Counted from the first letter of the stretch, positions 47,959-61,685 are shown. The stretch: 64,000 nucleotides of DNA from Carnegiea gigantea (GCA_029747015.1 JAKOGI010001188.1:93501-157500), one strand, 5' to 3'. A program made the numbers and translations. Notes: generated by a model from the sequence alone, not told the origin.

Positions 47959-49716
47959 ATGAGTACACCACAAGGCATACTTGAGGGCCAATCCATCACT
48001 CGACCACCTTATTTCAATGGCCAACACTACAGTTGGTGGAAGAACAGGATGGAGAACTATATACAAGCTGAACATTATGAGTTATGGATGCTCATCAAGA
48101 ACGGGCCCCTTGTTCCCACAAAAGTTCTTGAAGATGGAAAAAAGGTTCCCAAAGATCCTACTGAATATGATGCTGAGGATTACAAGAAAATGGAAAAGAA
48201 TGCCAAGGCCAAGAAACTTCTCTATTTTGGCCTAGGACCCGATGAATATACTCGCATCTCAGAATGTGAGTCAGCTCAAGACATATGGAATGCTTTACAA
48301 GTAGCTCATAAAGGAACAAGTCAAGTCAAACAATCACGTATTGAGTTACTCATGAGACAATACGAGTTGTTTGATATGGGTGATCGTGAGAATGTGATGA
48401 ATATGTATACCCGCTTCATTCACATAACAAACGAGTTAAAATCCCTGGGAAAATCCTTCACCACTGAAGAGTTGGTAAGGAAAATTCTAAGGATTTTGCC
48501 TCGATCATGGGAAGCCAAGGTAACAGCCATCCAAGAAGCCAAAGACATGAACAAGATCACCCTAGACGAGTTGATTGGTAATCTCCAAACATACGAACTG
48601 AGAAAAAATTCTCAACAGAAAGAGGAGATGAAGAAAGATTGAGGACTTGCCTTAAAAGCACAAGAAGATGATGATTTTGATCTTAAGGAAGAAGAGATGG
48701 CTATGATGACTCGAAAGTTCAAGAAATTCTTCAAGAAAGTCAAAGAAAACAACAAAAGAAAGGATTTCAACAAAACCAGAAACACCCTCTGAGAACAGTT
48801 TGTTGGGTGTTTCAAATGTGGCAAAACAGACCACATAGTGAAAAACTATCCCTTACTTCGAGAAGAGCAAGAGCACGAACACCCCAGGAAACAAGGTAGA
48901 AAACAAGCTGCAAACAGTTCTGGGAAACGATTCTCGAAAGCAATGCTGGCTGCCTGGGGTGACTCCTCTGAAGATGAAGAAGAGTCTGAAACTGATGAAG
49001 GTGCTGTAGCTCTCATGGCACAAAGTGACACGGATTCAGATGATGAGTCAACAAACAGCCTTACTGATCTCAAGAACAAGGTACGTGGTCTCAATAAGGC
49101 AACTCTTGAAGAATTGTTGTATTCATTGATGGATACTTGTGCAGAATTGAAAAGAGATGTCCGAGACCTAGAACTAGAAAATGAGATCCTCAAGAGTGAA
49201 AAACTCGAGGTTGAAAAGAAAATATCCTTTTTACACCAAAACTTCAAGGAATCCTTGATCTTGAAAAAAGAGACTCACTCTGTTGCTTTAGCCAAAGCAG
49301 AAAAGGAATCCCTAGAGTTGAAAGAAAAGGTTGAGTCCTTACTTGCTGAAAACAAGAACCTATTGGCGAAAATAAAAAAATTGGAATCTGATCTTGCCAC
49401 AAACAGGCTATGAAACAAGTCCTCAAAAGCGCTTGAATGGCTAAACACTCACCACAGTCAAAATAAAAAGGGACTAGGGTTTGCTCCTAAAAGGACCTCT
49501 TACCGAGTCAATAGAAAATATGTTAGATTACCTGAAAATATTGTTTGCTTTCATTGTGGTAAAACCGGTCATTATCGATACACGTGTCCTTCAAGAAGGT
49601 ATACCATTGAAAGAAATGAAGGTTATGCAAAACAAATATGAATTAGGAAAGATGAGATTTATCTGTCTAAAAGAATGGGACCCAAGTGGATCTGGGTTCC
49701 CAAAACTAACCCTTGA
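47959..49716 (+). pseudogene. Sirevirus 2 gag, one frame with five stops
   Basis: ATG 47959 in the same context as element 1. The capsid part closely follows element 1 up to TGA 48640. Further stops in the same frame are TGA 48790, TGA 49411, TGA 49639 and TGA 49714. Three of the first four are explained by a transition when compared with element 1 (CGN to TGA, TGG to TGA twice). The first zinc knuckle reads CFKCGKTDHIVKNY: its last Cys is Tyr, so it should not hold zinc. The second knuckle CFHCGKTGHYRYTC is intact. The linker after the first knuckle is coiled-coil-like. The stop at 49714 corresponds exactly to 35469 in element 1. Confidence 0.88.
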
Positions 49717-52700
49717 TTTGTTTTGCAGGCTGAAGTGAGAGAGAACAACCCAGCAAACAACCCAGCAAACAGCCTAGGGAACAACCTTGAAAACAAGCAG
49801 CTGTGGTATGTTGATAGTGGGTGTTCGAGGCATATGACCGGTGAAAAATCCAACTTTCTCTCACTTACAGCTTCGGATGGTGGGAGTGTGGCGTTTAGAA
49901 ACGGCAAGTCTGGGACAATTGTCGGTATAGGTAGGGTTGGTGAGTCCCATTCCCACTCAATTGATAATGTCTATCTAGTTGATGGCTTAAAGCACAATCT
50001 GCTTAGTGTGTCCTAACTGTGTGACAAGAACAACCTAGTAGTGTTCTCACCAACACGTTGCTTGGTTGTAAACTCAAACACAGGAGATGTCGTGTTAAGG
50101 GGGAAGCGTCATAAAAATGTTTACAAAGTATGTATTTCCACACTTCCCCAAAACAATCTGACTTGTTTGAGCGCTTTAAATAATGATATAATGCTCTGGC
50201 ACAAGAGACTAGGTCATGCAAGTCTCACTCTTTTGAACAAACTTGTTTCCAAAGACCTAGTTGTTGGACTACCTTCCATCAAATTCAATGATGACAAGGT
50301 TTGTGAAGCTTGTGCAAAAAGCAAACAAGTCAGATCGTCTTTTAAATCAAAAAATTGTGTTAGCACTACCCGACCTCTCGAAATGTTACACATTGATCTA
50401 TGTGGTCCTATAAGGATAGCAAGTAGAGGTGGGAAGAGGTATGTGCTGGTTGTAGTGGATGATTACTCTCGATTTACTTGGACCCTGTTCTTGGCATCCA
50501 ACGATGAAACTTTTGAGAATTTTATTGCCTTTCTCAAAAGGGCTGAAAGGAAAGTAGGACACTCTTTAGCTAGTTTAAGGTCTGATCATGGTACTGTATT
50601 TGAAAATGCAAGCTTTACAAACTATTGTAATGCACATGGTGTTGATCATAACTTCTCAGCCCCAAGAACACCCCAACAGAACGGGGTGGTTGAGCGCAAA
50701 AATCGCACCCTAGAAGACATGACTAGAACAATGCTTATTGCTAGTGGTCTTCCTAGGAACTTTTGGGCAGAAGCTTTGAACACATCATGCTACATTATAA
50801 ATAGATGCATGATTAGACCTATTTTGAACAAAACTCCCTATGAACTTTTCAAAGGTAGAAAGCCCAACATCATGCATTTAAGAACATTCGATTGTAGGTG
50901 TTTTGTGCATAACAATGGGAAGGATGCCTTAGGGAAGTTTGATCCTAGGAGTGATGAAGCAATATTTCTCGATTATTCCTCACATAGTAAGGCGTACAAA
51001 GTGTTTAACAAAAGAACCTTGTATGTTAAGGAAAGTGTGCATGTGCTTTTTGATGAATCTAACTCGTTGGGCAAGAATGATGCACAGGAGGAAGGATTTG
51101 AATTAGGTCTTGTTCGAAAAGAAGTGTTGCACCAAGATGAACAAGGTAAGAACACCGTGGAGAAAACGGGTCCGGAAGCTGTTCCTCAGAACGGCAGGCA
51201 AGGTGAGGACGAAACAGGGGGAAGCAACGTTGAACCCTGTTCGGGACAACACCAGTCCAGTTCCTCAGGAACAGGCCTGCAAACAGGTGCAGGAACAGGC
51301 TCAGGAGCTGTTTCTGAACCTGATTCTTCAAGTATCCAAGCCAGAGTAGAAAGTGTGTCTGTGGATCCCCTAACTCCACGACCTTGGAAGCATCATCGTT
51401 CACACCCCCTTGATCGAATCTTGTCTGATATAAATACTGGGGTGCAAACGAGATCTAAGCTTAAGAATTTTTGTACTTTCTATGCATTTCTCTCTAACAT
51501 TGAGCCAAAGAATGTCAATGAAGCTCTTGCTGATGCAGATTGGGTCACAGCAATGCAAGAAGAGCTTCACCAATTTGAAAGGAACAAGGTATGGCACCTT
51601 GTACCCCAGCCTGCAGATAGAACAATCATTGGAACCAAGTGGGTGTTTCGGAACAAGCTGGACGAGTCCGGAACAGTCACTAGGAACAAGGCACGGCTGG
51701 TGGTTCAAGGCTACAATCAGGAAGAAGGGATCGATTATGAAGAAACCTTCGCACCTGTTGCTAGGATTGAGGCTATTCGTATCCTAATAGCCTTTGCAGC
51801 TCATATGGAGATCAAGCTATATCAAATGGATGTCAAAAGTGCATTCCTAAACGGATATCTTAAAGAAGAGGTGTATGTCAAACAACCCCCTGGTTTTGAA
51901 AACAGTGAATTTCTAAACCATGTTTTTCAACTTGACAAAGCTCTTTATGGTCTAAAACAAGCTCCTAGAGCTTGGTATGAACGATTGTCAAGCTTTTTAC
52001 TTAAAAATGATTTTAGAAGAGGCAAGCTAGATAATACCTTGTTTCTAAAATTTAAGGGGGAACATCTGTTGATTGTCCAAGTATATGTTGATGACATCAT
52101 ATTTGGGGCAACTCATCATGATTTATGCAATGAATTTTCAAAAATGATGAGGAGTGAGTTTGAAATGAGCATGATGGGTGAGCTTAACTTCTTCTTAGGC
52201 TTACAGATCAAGCAAACTTCAAACGGCACCATTATCCATCAACAAAAGTATATTAAGGAACTACTTAAGTGTTTTGGAATGGAGTCGGCCAAGCCCATTG
52301 ATACTCCCATTTCGCCTTCTACCAGGTTGGTAATGGATGATGGGAGTCCCTCGGTTGAGGAGAAACTCTATAGGGGCATGATAGGGTCACTCTTATACCT
52401 TACCGCTAGTAGGCCCGATATTGTTTTCAGTATTGGTTTATATGCCCGTTTTCAGTCTAATCCTAAAGAAACTCACCTTAAGGCTGTTAAACGGATACTA
52501 AGGTATTTAAAACATACACCTAATTTAGCTCTATGGTATCCTAGAGGTTGCAATTTTGTTCTTGTTGGATATGCTGATGCTGACTATGCAAGCTTCCTGG
52601 TTGATAGAAAAAGTACCACAGGTATGGCTCATTTCCTTGGACCTTGTTTGGTATCTTGGGCAACCAAGAAACAATATTCAATCGCCATGTCCACAGCAGA

Positions 52701-53028
52701 AGCTGAATATGTTGCAGCTGCCTCATGTTGTGCTCAATTACTGTGGATAAGACAACAACTCAAAGACTTTTGTGTTGACACTGGATGCATACCTATTTTT
52801 TGTGATAACACAAGTGCAATTAATATTGCCAAAAATCCGTGTCAACATAAAAGAACTAAACATATTGACATACGTCATCATTTCTTAAGAGACAATGTTG
52901 ACAAAGGGTTGATCTCAATGAATTTTTGTGCCATAGAAAACCAAATTGCTGATATATTCACCAAGGCGCTAAGTAGAGATCAATTTGAGAAAAATAGACT
53001 TGAACTAGGTTTGATTGAAACAACCTAA
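49717..53028 (+). pseudogene. Sirevirus 2 Pol polyprotein with one nonsense codon
   Basis: In phase with gag. Protease [14 protein letters not shown] is followed by TAA 50014 (Gln in element 1); the rest (50041-53028) is open for 995 codons. The integrase finger WHKRLGHAS...CEACAKSK and triad ([22 protein letters not shown]), [13 protein letters not shown] and [10 protein letters not shown], and RNase [16 protein letters not shown] and CDNTSAIN are all present. Only one stop lies between protease and integrase, so decay is slight apart from the gag stops. Ends TAA 53026. Confidence 0.9.
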
Positions 53029-53300
53029 GTACCCTGTTCTCTCCCCCTGTTTGTAACTTCCATAGGTTGAAGGTATAATGTGTTTAATAAAAATTGTTTG
53101 CAATCAATTCTGTGCTATTTTAGTATATGTGCATTATTTGCAGCTGCTGGCATTCGTTTAAATTTAATATGATTGCCTTTATTATCTTGTTACCGTTGAA
53201 TCTCCTCCAAGATCAAGCAGCAAGAACAGGTACGCTCCTTGATTGTTAGTATGTGAAACAAGTTGTGTCTAGCCTTTAAATTTTCCTCCTTCCCGAGGCA
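53029..53300 (+). other. Sirevirus 2 pol to third-ORF spacer with a deletion
   Basis: It includes the donor-like AACAG/GTACGC at 53225-53235 shared with element 1. Near 53300 the sequence jumps from the spacer into the middle of the third ORF: about 850 bp present in element 1 (39080-39935), with the acceptor-like site, start codon and first 225 or so codons, is missing. Confidence 0.7.
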
Positions 53301-54485
53301 TGCGCGGGCGGCTACTGAGAACACCCTCTTTGAACAGGGGACCCCGGTGTTCTCCGAGTCCTCAGAAGAACAAACTCAATCTCCTCCTCCTCCTTCCAAG
53401 AAAACCTCCACTCTCCCCCCTCGCAAAAGAAAGACCTCTACTGCTCCAGTCTCAAAATCAGCTAAACCCGAGACTGCTTCTTCTGTTCCTCCCCCCAAAA
53501 GAGCCAAAAAGTCTACTGCCTCTCCTATTTCTACCAAGATTGCGCATTTGCTTAAGCGCAATGTAGTTAGGGGGAAGATAGTGAGAGTTCAATTTTTCGA
53601 GGAACAGGGGTTGGGGGTGTTCCTACAAAAGCTGCATGCCCAGAACTGGCTGGACCTCTTCACGAACACCCAGCTAGGGTGTTCTGTACCAGAATTGGCT
53701 GAGTTCTATGCCAATTTTGCTGTCACCGAAGGGGTGGTGACAAGTAAAATTGGTGATACATAGGTACAATTTGATGCACAAACTCTGGGTACGATTTTGG
53801 GTGTTCCCTCACTTGGCTTTGATGTGTATGTGAGGGAGGATAAGTCTGTCCTAGGGACAGCCAGGCTGCTGGAGCTTTCACAGCGGTTGAGTCAAAACCA
53901 GGGCCTACAAACACCCACATCCGTGAAGAAGGATGAGATGACCGCTCTGCACCAACTGCTCTTTATGTTTGTCATAAAGAACATCATCCCAAGAGGTCAA
54001 GGTAGAAACCAGGCTGATGCTCTTGATCAGTGCCTGGTGGATCTTTTGGATAGGGAGGAACCCATCAACCTTCCTGTTCTTATGATCCGTCATATTGGGC
54101 GTATTGCAAACACCACCCGGGCACATGATCTTGGGTATGGTTCTCTACTGACGAGGTTTTTTGAGCACTTTGGGATAGAGCTCAAAAGAAGGGTGGCTGC
54201 TCAAGTGATTGATGAGATAAGGAGTGACACCCTCATGGGGTGTGGATATACTCTGGCAGAGGGCTCGGTCTCCAAACAGGGGAGTCGAACACCCAGACCT
54301 CCTGTTTCTGGGAGGTCATCAGTCAAAGTTGAGGTTGTTTTAGAGGATAACTCCCGCCTCAAGGATGAGCTCACAGCCGTCAAGGCTTCCCTGGAAGAAG
54401 AGAAGGCGCTATCTGCCAAGCGTCATGAAGATCTCCTTGCCCTTCTCTCCTCCCTCGCTACCAAACTCCCTCCTCCGCAGCCATA
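53301..54485 (+). pseudogene. Sirevirus 2 third ORF, N-terminally deleted
   Basis: Similar to element 1 from TPVFSESSE onward. A Pro/Ser/Lys-rich part leads to LLKRNVVRGKIV, FFEEQGLGVFLQKL and GCSVPELAEFYANF, then TAG 53761, then open from 53764 (ILGVPSLGFDVYV, LDQCLVDLLDREEPINLP, HIGRIANTTRAHDLGYGSLLTR) to TAA 54484. The C-terminal helix (LKDELTAVKASLEEEKALSA) is coiled-coil-like. Apart from the deletion and one stop it is in better shape than in element 1 and lacks that copy's frameshift, so it gives the better view of the family domain. Role unknown. Confidence 0.75.
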
Positions 54486-54486
54486 A

Positions 54487-54901
54487 TCAACCCTTGTAAC
54501 CTGTTCTCATCGGATGTTTCCTAGAGTTCTCTTCCCCGTCTCTTTCTGTGTTTCCTTTTTTTTTTTGTATTGCACCTTCCGGACTTTCAATGACATATCT
54601 GGTTCTGTTATATCTTGCTTATCTCTTGCTATGTCTTATGTGATTCACTTGCAAACACCATGTTCTGACTGTTGTTTGTACCTTTTTAATGATGCCAAAA
54701 GGGGGAAGATAAGTGGACCTAGGTTGAGTTGAACGGTTGGTTGAGTTGAACGGTTGAGTCATTAGTCTTTATACTTACATATGTTTTTTGACTGACCTAG
54801 CACTTGTGTGGATATATATCAGCACTCAAGGCACTTACGAAAATAAAATCTTTTTCTTGTCAATATGGTCACTTGGTTTGTCATCATCAAAAAGGGGAAA
54901 T
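54487..54901 (+). other. Sirevirus 2 3' untranslated region, two polypurine tracts
   Basis: ATGATGCCAAAAGGGGGA at about 54690-54707 is an upstream polypurine tract as in element 1; the tract next to the LTR is AAAAAGGGGAAA at about 54889-54900. TTTGTCATCATCAAAA (54877-54892) and TTTTGATGATAACAAA (54923-54938) flank the latter as an inverted repeat. Confidence 0.82.
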
Positions 54902-56509
54902 TGTTGAACTAACTGTATAAAGTTTTGATGATAACAAATCCAAGTGCAGCATACTTGCTTGAGTAATGTTGTTCCAAACAAGCTCTCCAAACAGGTTCTA
55001 CACCGTTGTTTGTATTGATCCTACTTACCTGTTCTGTCTACTAAATGTTGAGAACAAGTTTTAAGAATAGGTTCCAAGCTTCAGTGACACAAAGATCAGC
55101 ACACAACAAATCTCGACAACAGCTGACTAAGTTTTAAAGACCAAGTTCCTACATTCAGCGATACAAGATCACCCGAGTAATCAAGGTGACCAAGGTGTTT
55201 GGAGTTGCACATCCATCCTCGACAAGATGACTAATTCTTACCACAAAAAGTCTCGATTTGATTTAGGTTTTATCTTTTAGATTTTTGTTGATATGCCAAT
55301 CTTGAAAGTCTCAATCTAACACTTCTTGAAACGGTTTTTGAGATTTGCTTCAGAACACCATTTCCAAACAACCCTGCAAACAGGGTGCCTAGGGTGTTCC
55401 TGAAACTGCAGCGGCCACATCCGTTTTACCTAAAAATTTCTTTTGGTTGGCTGGCTGCTCTAAGAATCCTTTTATGAAATCCTAGGCTGATTAGTTAAGT
55501 CCTAAAAAGATTATTATTTATTATATATATGTAGCAGATTGCAAAACCATTTTTGCTAGAGATTTTTTTCAAAATCCAAAAAATCTTTATTCCTTATTTT
55601 TAGGCCTTGATTGATTCAAATTTTGAAACCAAGATTTTTATCCTTTTTTGGGCTAAATTACACGGCTATATTAAGTGGCTAATCAGTTTTTATCCCGTGA
55701 GTATCAAATCCCTATATTTGAGGAGAATCTTATCTTCTTTGTTCCTAACCATTGGAAATCTGAAGAAATCTTCTAAGCTGCTAAAATTAGAAGATTTTTC
55801 TATCTTTTTTGAAGGAGTTAGTCGTTGGGTTTGCTTGCTTAAATAAGAAAATCTTTTCACTCCTTCGGGTAGAGATACACAAGGGAAAAATCGGTTTCTT
55901 TCACAAACACATTGAGATTTCTAGAGCTACATTTCAAAAGAAAAAACTGTGACAAGATTGTGTAAAATTAAGCTTTCAAAACTATTGGCATACTAGGACT
56001 TCATTGTACCTTACATCTACTTAAGTCAGAAGCACCCCAGAAAGGTGTTTTGTATCCTTGATCTCAGATCAAAAATGAGTGAGTGTGTCCTTAGTCGTGT
56101 GGACTTTGGACGTGTCCAATCTAGAGAGATTTGGACGTTGTGTAACCTGTCGTAGAGAAGAAGGTTACGTGGGTTACAAGTTGTAACAAGGAGTGTTACT
56201 TTTGTAACGTGTTCAGCCCGTTAGTGAAGTGGTTAAATCCTATACGAGATAGGTCGTGGTTTTTCACACCCCAGTTGGACTAGAGGTGTTTTCCACGTAA
56301 AATTGTGTGTGCTTTATTTCCGCTTTTATCTACTTGGTTTTCGCTTCTGAATCAATTGGGAACAGCCACTGCAAACAAGGCCCAAGACTGTTCTTCATTC
56401 AGAAACAGTCTCTGCAATCAGGGTCTAAGGTTGTTTGTCAGTAAATAGGCGAAAATCGGACACCACAATTCACCCCCCTCTTGCAGTCATGTACTCTTAG
56501 AATTCAACA
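54902..56509 (+). repeat. Sirevirus 2 3' LTR
   Basis: 1608 bp, matching 46294-47902 with scattered substitutions. Ends AGAATTCAACA, then GTTCG, then the LARD-like LTR continues. Confidence 0.94.
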
Positions 56510-56514
56510 GTTCG

Positions 56515-58659
56515 GCAAGTAAGCATGGGTAAGTTACGTAAGTTTACATATCACTTTTCAGTGTATCATGATGATTAGAATACTAAATTGTGAAATTGAA
56601 ATCGAGATGGTATTTGGACTGTTTGAGGTAGAACTATGAGTGATTCGAGGACCTATGGTCGGTTGCTATTTAAGAAGGGAGTCTGGGTTGTGATTACAGC
56701 AATCGTGTGGATTTCAAGGCCGTGTGTAGCTCATTGTGTTGTTGAACTGATTATGAAGTGCTTGAATGTATTATGTGTAAATCCCTCCCCTTTCATGTTA
56801 TTAAGATGCATTATGCGCGTGAAGGTGTTGTTTTGAAAAAGGCTGTTTCTCGTGTTTCAAAACAATAGTAGCCATGACTATTAGCAATTAATGGCCTATT
56901 TTAGTTATACGAACTTCGTTTTGGGGGTGAACTCGCTTAAACAGGAGAATCCCTAAAGAATTTGATTAAAAAGAAAGTGCGATGTATGAAAAAGGATTTC
57001 GCTATAAGAGGCAGCAAAATTATTAGCCGTTATGGCCCATACGCTTTCAATTTGCTAAGATAATGCGCTTCAGACAATATGTTATGAATCATGTTAGCCT
57101 AGGGGATAAGTTCTGGTACTAGGAGACCCTAGAAGACCCTGACGAGGGTAATGGTCCGATATATTATATGTAGCTGTCCTGGGAGTAAGAGCTTAATCGT
57201 GAGCGTTAGGTCTCGCTATAGGGTTGAGAATAGATCTCACCCAATCAGCACCTTATAATGATCTTATGCCAGATGTATTTTCCTAATAAGCAAAGAAAAG
57301 CAGTTGGCATTTTACCATTTTAAGTATTTCAAAAGAAAGAAATTTTCCAGGGCTATTAAGAGGCCAGTTGAATGAAACGTAAAAAGTTTATAAGGGTCAT
57401 TATATTACCAATACGAAAGAGATTTCCTTTAATGAAAATGAGCCTCAAAGAGGCTAAGAAAAGAGTTTTTATGGGCCTCAAGTGGCTAAGCAAAGTGTTT
57501 TCAAGAAAAGAAGGAAAGCTTTCTGTGCATGTTCTATGCTTTTCTTATAAATGAAATGTGAATGAGATTTCAAGTAAGGCTAAGTAAAGTGTTTTCACAA
57601 GAAGAAATAAAGATGCTTGTGCATACCCTATGAGTGAGATTTGAATGAGACTTGAAATTTGTGCATGCCTTATGTATATCATATGAATGAAATGCCGAGA
57701 AAGGTATGATTGTGAAAAGAGATAACCTTATGTGTACATCATATGAATGATGTTTCATACATAGCTTAAATGGAATGCTAAGAAGTTATGTTATGAAAGG
57801 AAAGGTCCCTATGCTTAGCCTTCGATGCTTGCTTACGTGCTTAACTACTTGTTAGTAAAGGAACTTAGTCATTGAGGGACCTAGAAATATGTTTGAGTGA
57901 TTAAAATAAAGTTTATATTTAGTGATCCTTCCATAAGGATTTTATGAATGCCTAATATGACAGTAAAGTATGAATACGTGATATGTGACTATTAAAGATA
58001 TTATTACCTGCAATGGTTTTGGCTTTGAGGGGGTCGAGGACACTCACAGAGTGTGTGGTTGCTCATCTCACTACTCTTTCCCCTTTTTCCCCAGGTTTCC
58101 TTGGTAATAGGTGAAAGTTAAGCCACTTATGCGGAGTTGAAGTTTACCCCTGATTGAAAAAGAGTTATGTGTGCCATATAGAAGTAGGTTCATGAGTTTA
58201 ACGATGTAATATAACGTATTCCTAGTTTGTAAACGCATGTAAGCCAAGTATTCTAGTTCATGTATTGCATATGGTACGAAGGTCACTCTAAGTGGCCGTA
58301 TGAGCCAACCATCTAATTAGTTATGTGTCTTCTTGGTTAAAATTAGTTATGTTTTGGGATGTAAACCCCAACACTCCGGTTGTGTGAACCACTGAGTTGT
58401 ATCTTTCATTTATTCTTTATTAATGAATAGTTCTGTTTGGCGTACTCCGAGCAAGTGGCTCGTTGAGTTATGAACTCCGGCGTGTAGCCGTTGAGTTTCT
58501 TTTAAATGTTTTACACTTCCATTGATTTACAGGGGTATATTATAAGGCTTTTAGCCTAGAAACGGTCAGTTTTTAGGGGAAACTCTATCCGTTTCGCCCC
58601 AGAATTTGAGAAGTTAAGAAAACATAACGCTCCTGACCCTAGGGGCTGGGGGTGTTATA
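56515..58659 (+). repeat. LARD-like element 5' LTR, right portion
   Basis: Continues the LTR after the Sirevirus insertion; its first 260 bases or so match 63738-64000 of the 3' LTR. It ends GGGGGTGTTATA, an altered form of the usual TGTTACA end, directly before the primer site. No coding content; frames such as 57372-57554 are compositional. Confidence 0.82.
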
Positions 58660-58663
58660 TTGA

Positions 58664-58675
58664 TGATATCAGAGC
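58664..58675 (+). other. LARD-like element primer binding site, tRNA-Met
   Basis: TGATATCAGAGC, one transition away from the tRNA-Met complement TGGTATCAGAGC, followed by ATGG. It lies four bases past the LTR end. Confidence 0.78.
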
Positions 58676-61600
58676 ATGGTCCTGCGACCATAATCTGCGA
58701 CCTGAGTCTTGCATCTCATATAGTTGCCTAGAAACACGTTCACGATGACGTGATGCATGCCTGCCTTGTGTGCAAATGTGAGTTTTATGGGAATGTTAGC
58801 GCGTTTACCTAGTTAGGTACGGCTTGAGTGAGCTGAATGGTTGGATGAAAGAACCATTTGCTAAGGTGTAGGCCGAGTGGCTCGTATTTTCGTGGACGAG
58901 TTAAGTGTTAGCTCAATCGAAAGTTGTTTCACTTATATGCCTTGGAGATTTTAATCGAAAGTTTACAAAACAGATGATTTGAAATCGAATGATTGGGAAG
59001 CCTTAACTGTAAGCTCATCTTTGCCCCTAAAGTACGATTTGTTCCTCGGGCCCTATAATGGAGTGAGCAGACGCACTTAATGGTTGGTAGGGAATGAGCT
59101 AGAAGCAGTTAAGCCATTCTCCTTTCGAAACATAGAGACCTTAAAAGTTGAGATCCTTCCTAAATAGTGAGTTAACGTTTTTCTTTCGTATAAAAGACCT
59201 TTCTAATTCCGTAGTTAGGCCTTACTGTTGCGTATGAAGACTTGCATTTGCTTTACAATGATGTTCGTGCCTTGTTCTATAAGCATAAGCTTCTATGTGT
59301 AACTAGATGTATTGAATACTTACTTATCAAGATGCATTAACTGCTTGATGTGTCCATGACTAGTTATATGTTTTATGAATAAGTTATTGCACTTCTTGAT
59401 GTTTGCTTGACTTAAGTTGATTTATTACATGACTTGGTCATTTAGATAATAGCATGACATGACCACTGACTCATTATTTGCATTCTGTGACTTCTATAAT
59501 TTCATGTTATAGCTAAGTAACTGCATGCGCCCGTGTTTGAAGCATGATGAGATGACCATAGAAACCTGCATTCATATATTCTTGCCCTTATTGATTGATC
59601 AGAGTAGCGCGACGGAAGCATATAGGCCCATAAGCCATAGACCCAAGACTTATCCTTTTACTATAGGTTGCAACCTAGGGTTTGCATTTACATGCGGTCA
59701 TATAAGTATATTCTTGTGTGACAATGAATGAGCTTAAGTGTCTTCGAGTATCACAGTGGCATACGTGTAGTGCTAAGCTCATAGGAGCTTATATAGTTAC
59801 TTTGGACTTATTATTAAATAGCCATTGATGTGTTTTGTAAATGAGTTGTGTAGTAAATGCACTTCATGGTGTTTGCTTAGCTTGAGTTTGGTCAGGCATG
59901 TGGTTGAATTAGCCGAACAATTTAACTTGTGTGATTTATCAAATAGTATGATCTCTGAGCCATTGTTTACACTCCATGAATTTTACTATCTTATGGTATA
60001 GCTTGAGTGGTTGTATACACATGTATTTAATGCATGATGTAATGACAGTAAGAGGTTGCATTCGCATGTGTTCAACTTTCTATATTTCATGTTTTAGGAG
60101 GGAAGCATGATTATATATCCAAGGTTATATTTAAATTCTTTATTTTAAATTTGGTGTGTGAGTTGCATAAAATGACCATTAGCATGATTGATCCAAGTGT
60201 CATGGCATGACATGATCGTGCTATCTTGTACCATATTTGCATGATAAACTTCATAGGGAAACTTTAGAGTGTATTTTACTTTATTAGCTGACTTACTTAT
60301 TGCCATTAGTATCATGGGATTGTTTTTGTTTTGGTTTGCAGTATTGTCAAGCTACTATTCTGCATACTAATAGTTTGCAATCTTAGAGACCTATATTTGT
60401 GTGAATATGTGATTGTCCATCTAGTTCATATGACACGATGATGTGATAGGGGTGCTTGTGGTCGCATTGGAGTCTATACATCACTTGATCGTCAAATTGT
60501 GAAATATGCATGATCTAATGTGGGTTGGTTGTGTTGCGTATATATTTGTGATATTCTTATAAGGGTGCAAAAGGGTGTAGATTCATGTCTATGACCATGT
60601 CATCTTACTTGCATGTTCTCAGTAAGTAGAGATAATCAGTTCTCTATTAAGACCCTATGGTTGAACCTTCCATTAGCTAAGCTATTGTGATTATCTCGTC
60701 TATTTATTATCCTTTTAGCTACGCACTCTGGCCGGAAATCTTTTGTTTAGTTTATTGTAGTTCCAACATGAGACATAGGCTTAGGAACTCTTGAGTAATT
60801 CCTCTACTAACTCCCATGTTGCTTGCTGTATTATGCCCTGTAACTCACATGCTTGAGCAACTGTTTTAAAAATATATGCATGCAAATTAAGTACTTAGAA
60901 GCCTTCCTTCCCCCATGAAAACTACTAGTCCCAGTGGGCGATCTCTATCCGAAACAACGTGCTTACAAGTAACATACTGAACCCCCACTGCCCATCAACC
61001 TGCATTCTTAGCATGCCATTTTTCTTCCAAGTTCTTTCTTGCTTGCTAATTGATAGCACCATGAAGTACTCTCAATAATGTACAGGTTATATCCTTGTAA
61101 CAGTGATTGATGTCGCTCATAATTACTAGCCTTTCAAATGCTGAGTTATCTTATGTCCTTGCTACTTTGGTGTCCTTACTACTTTGCTGTGATATGGAAG
61201 CCTTGGTTGATTGACTTGATTTTGAAATAATTCGATTTCTTCATATTTCAGAATGAACTTGGTTAAGTTGAATGCCTTGATATGACCTCAAATTATTATG
61301 TTTAAGTCGCCATACATGAGAATCCTTTAAATGTCCGCTCGTGTTCATGCGTAAGTGTAGAGTAGTCGTAGCGATTCTAGTATTGCTTAGATAAAAATTT
61401 TAAAGATGATGTTCACTTAAAATAAGTTTGATATGGTTATCCATGCCAACTCATTTGCCCCTCTTCAATGCGATTTGCCCTCGGCGCCTAAATAGAATGA
61501 GTAGACACTTGAAGAGGATTGGCGAGGAGGAGACTAGATACCATAAGCTATTTTCTTCCGATTTAAAAGAAGTAGTGTCTGCAAAATGAAACCTTTTTGA

Positions 61601-61685
61601 AACCTACTGTGTAGATCCTAATTGTGTGTGTACATTCCAGGAAAGACCGAATTTAGATTTAGAATTTCGAGGACGAAATTCTTTT
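58676..61685 (+). other. LARD-like element interior, non-coding
   Basis: Three kilobases with no ORF above 70 codons and no protein motif recognised, apart from the FEDEI-like word at 61666-61685. It contains diverged internal duplications: about 59320-59600 resembles 59815-60100 (GTGTTTGCTT, then AGCATGAT.....TGATGAGATGACC-like words), and about 59020-59150 resembles 61455-61585 (TGCCCCT, then CTCGG.....GAGT(G)AG(C/T)AGAC). Confidence 0.7.

Larger units (their letters stand above)
46294..56509 (+). mobile_element. Ty1/Copia Sirevirus element 2, inserted in the LARD-like LTR
   Basis: A 10.2-kb element with LTRs of 1609 and 1608 bp (TGTTGAAC...AATTCAACA), a perfect tRNA-Met primer site, gag and pol in one frame (47959-53028) broken by six stop codons, and a third ORF lacking its N-terminal part. 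Flanks are GCTCG (46289-46293) and GTTCG (56510-56514). The related empty site in the 3' LTR (near 63731) reads GTTCG, so the left copy mutated. It belongs to the same lineage as element 1 but a different subfamily; its LTRs differ from each other more than those of element 1. Confidence 0.93.

Noticed and set aside
58676..61685. Hidden gag-pol in the LARD-like interior
   Set aside because: No knuckle, protease, RT or integrase motif was found in the listed frames, which are all below 70 codons.
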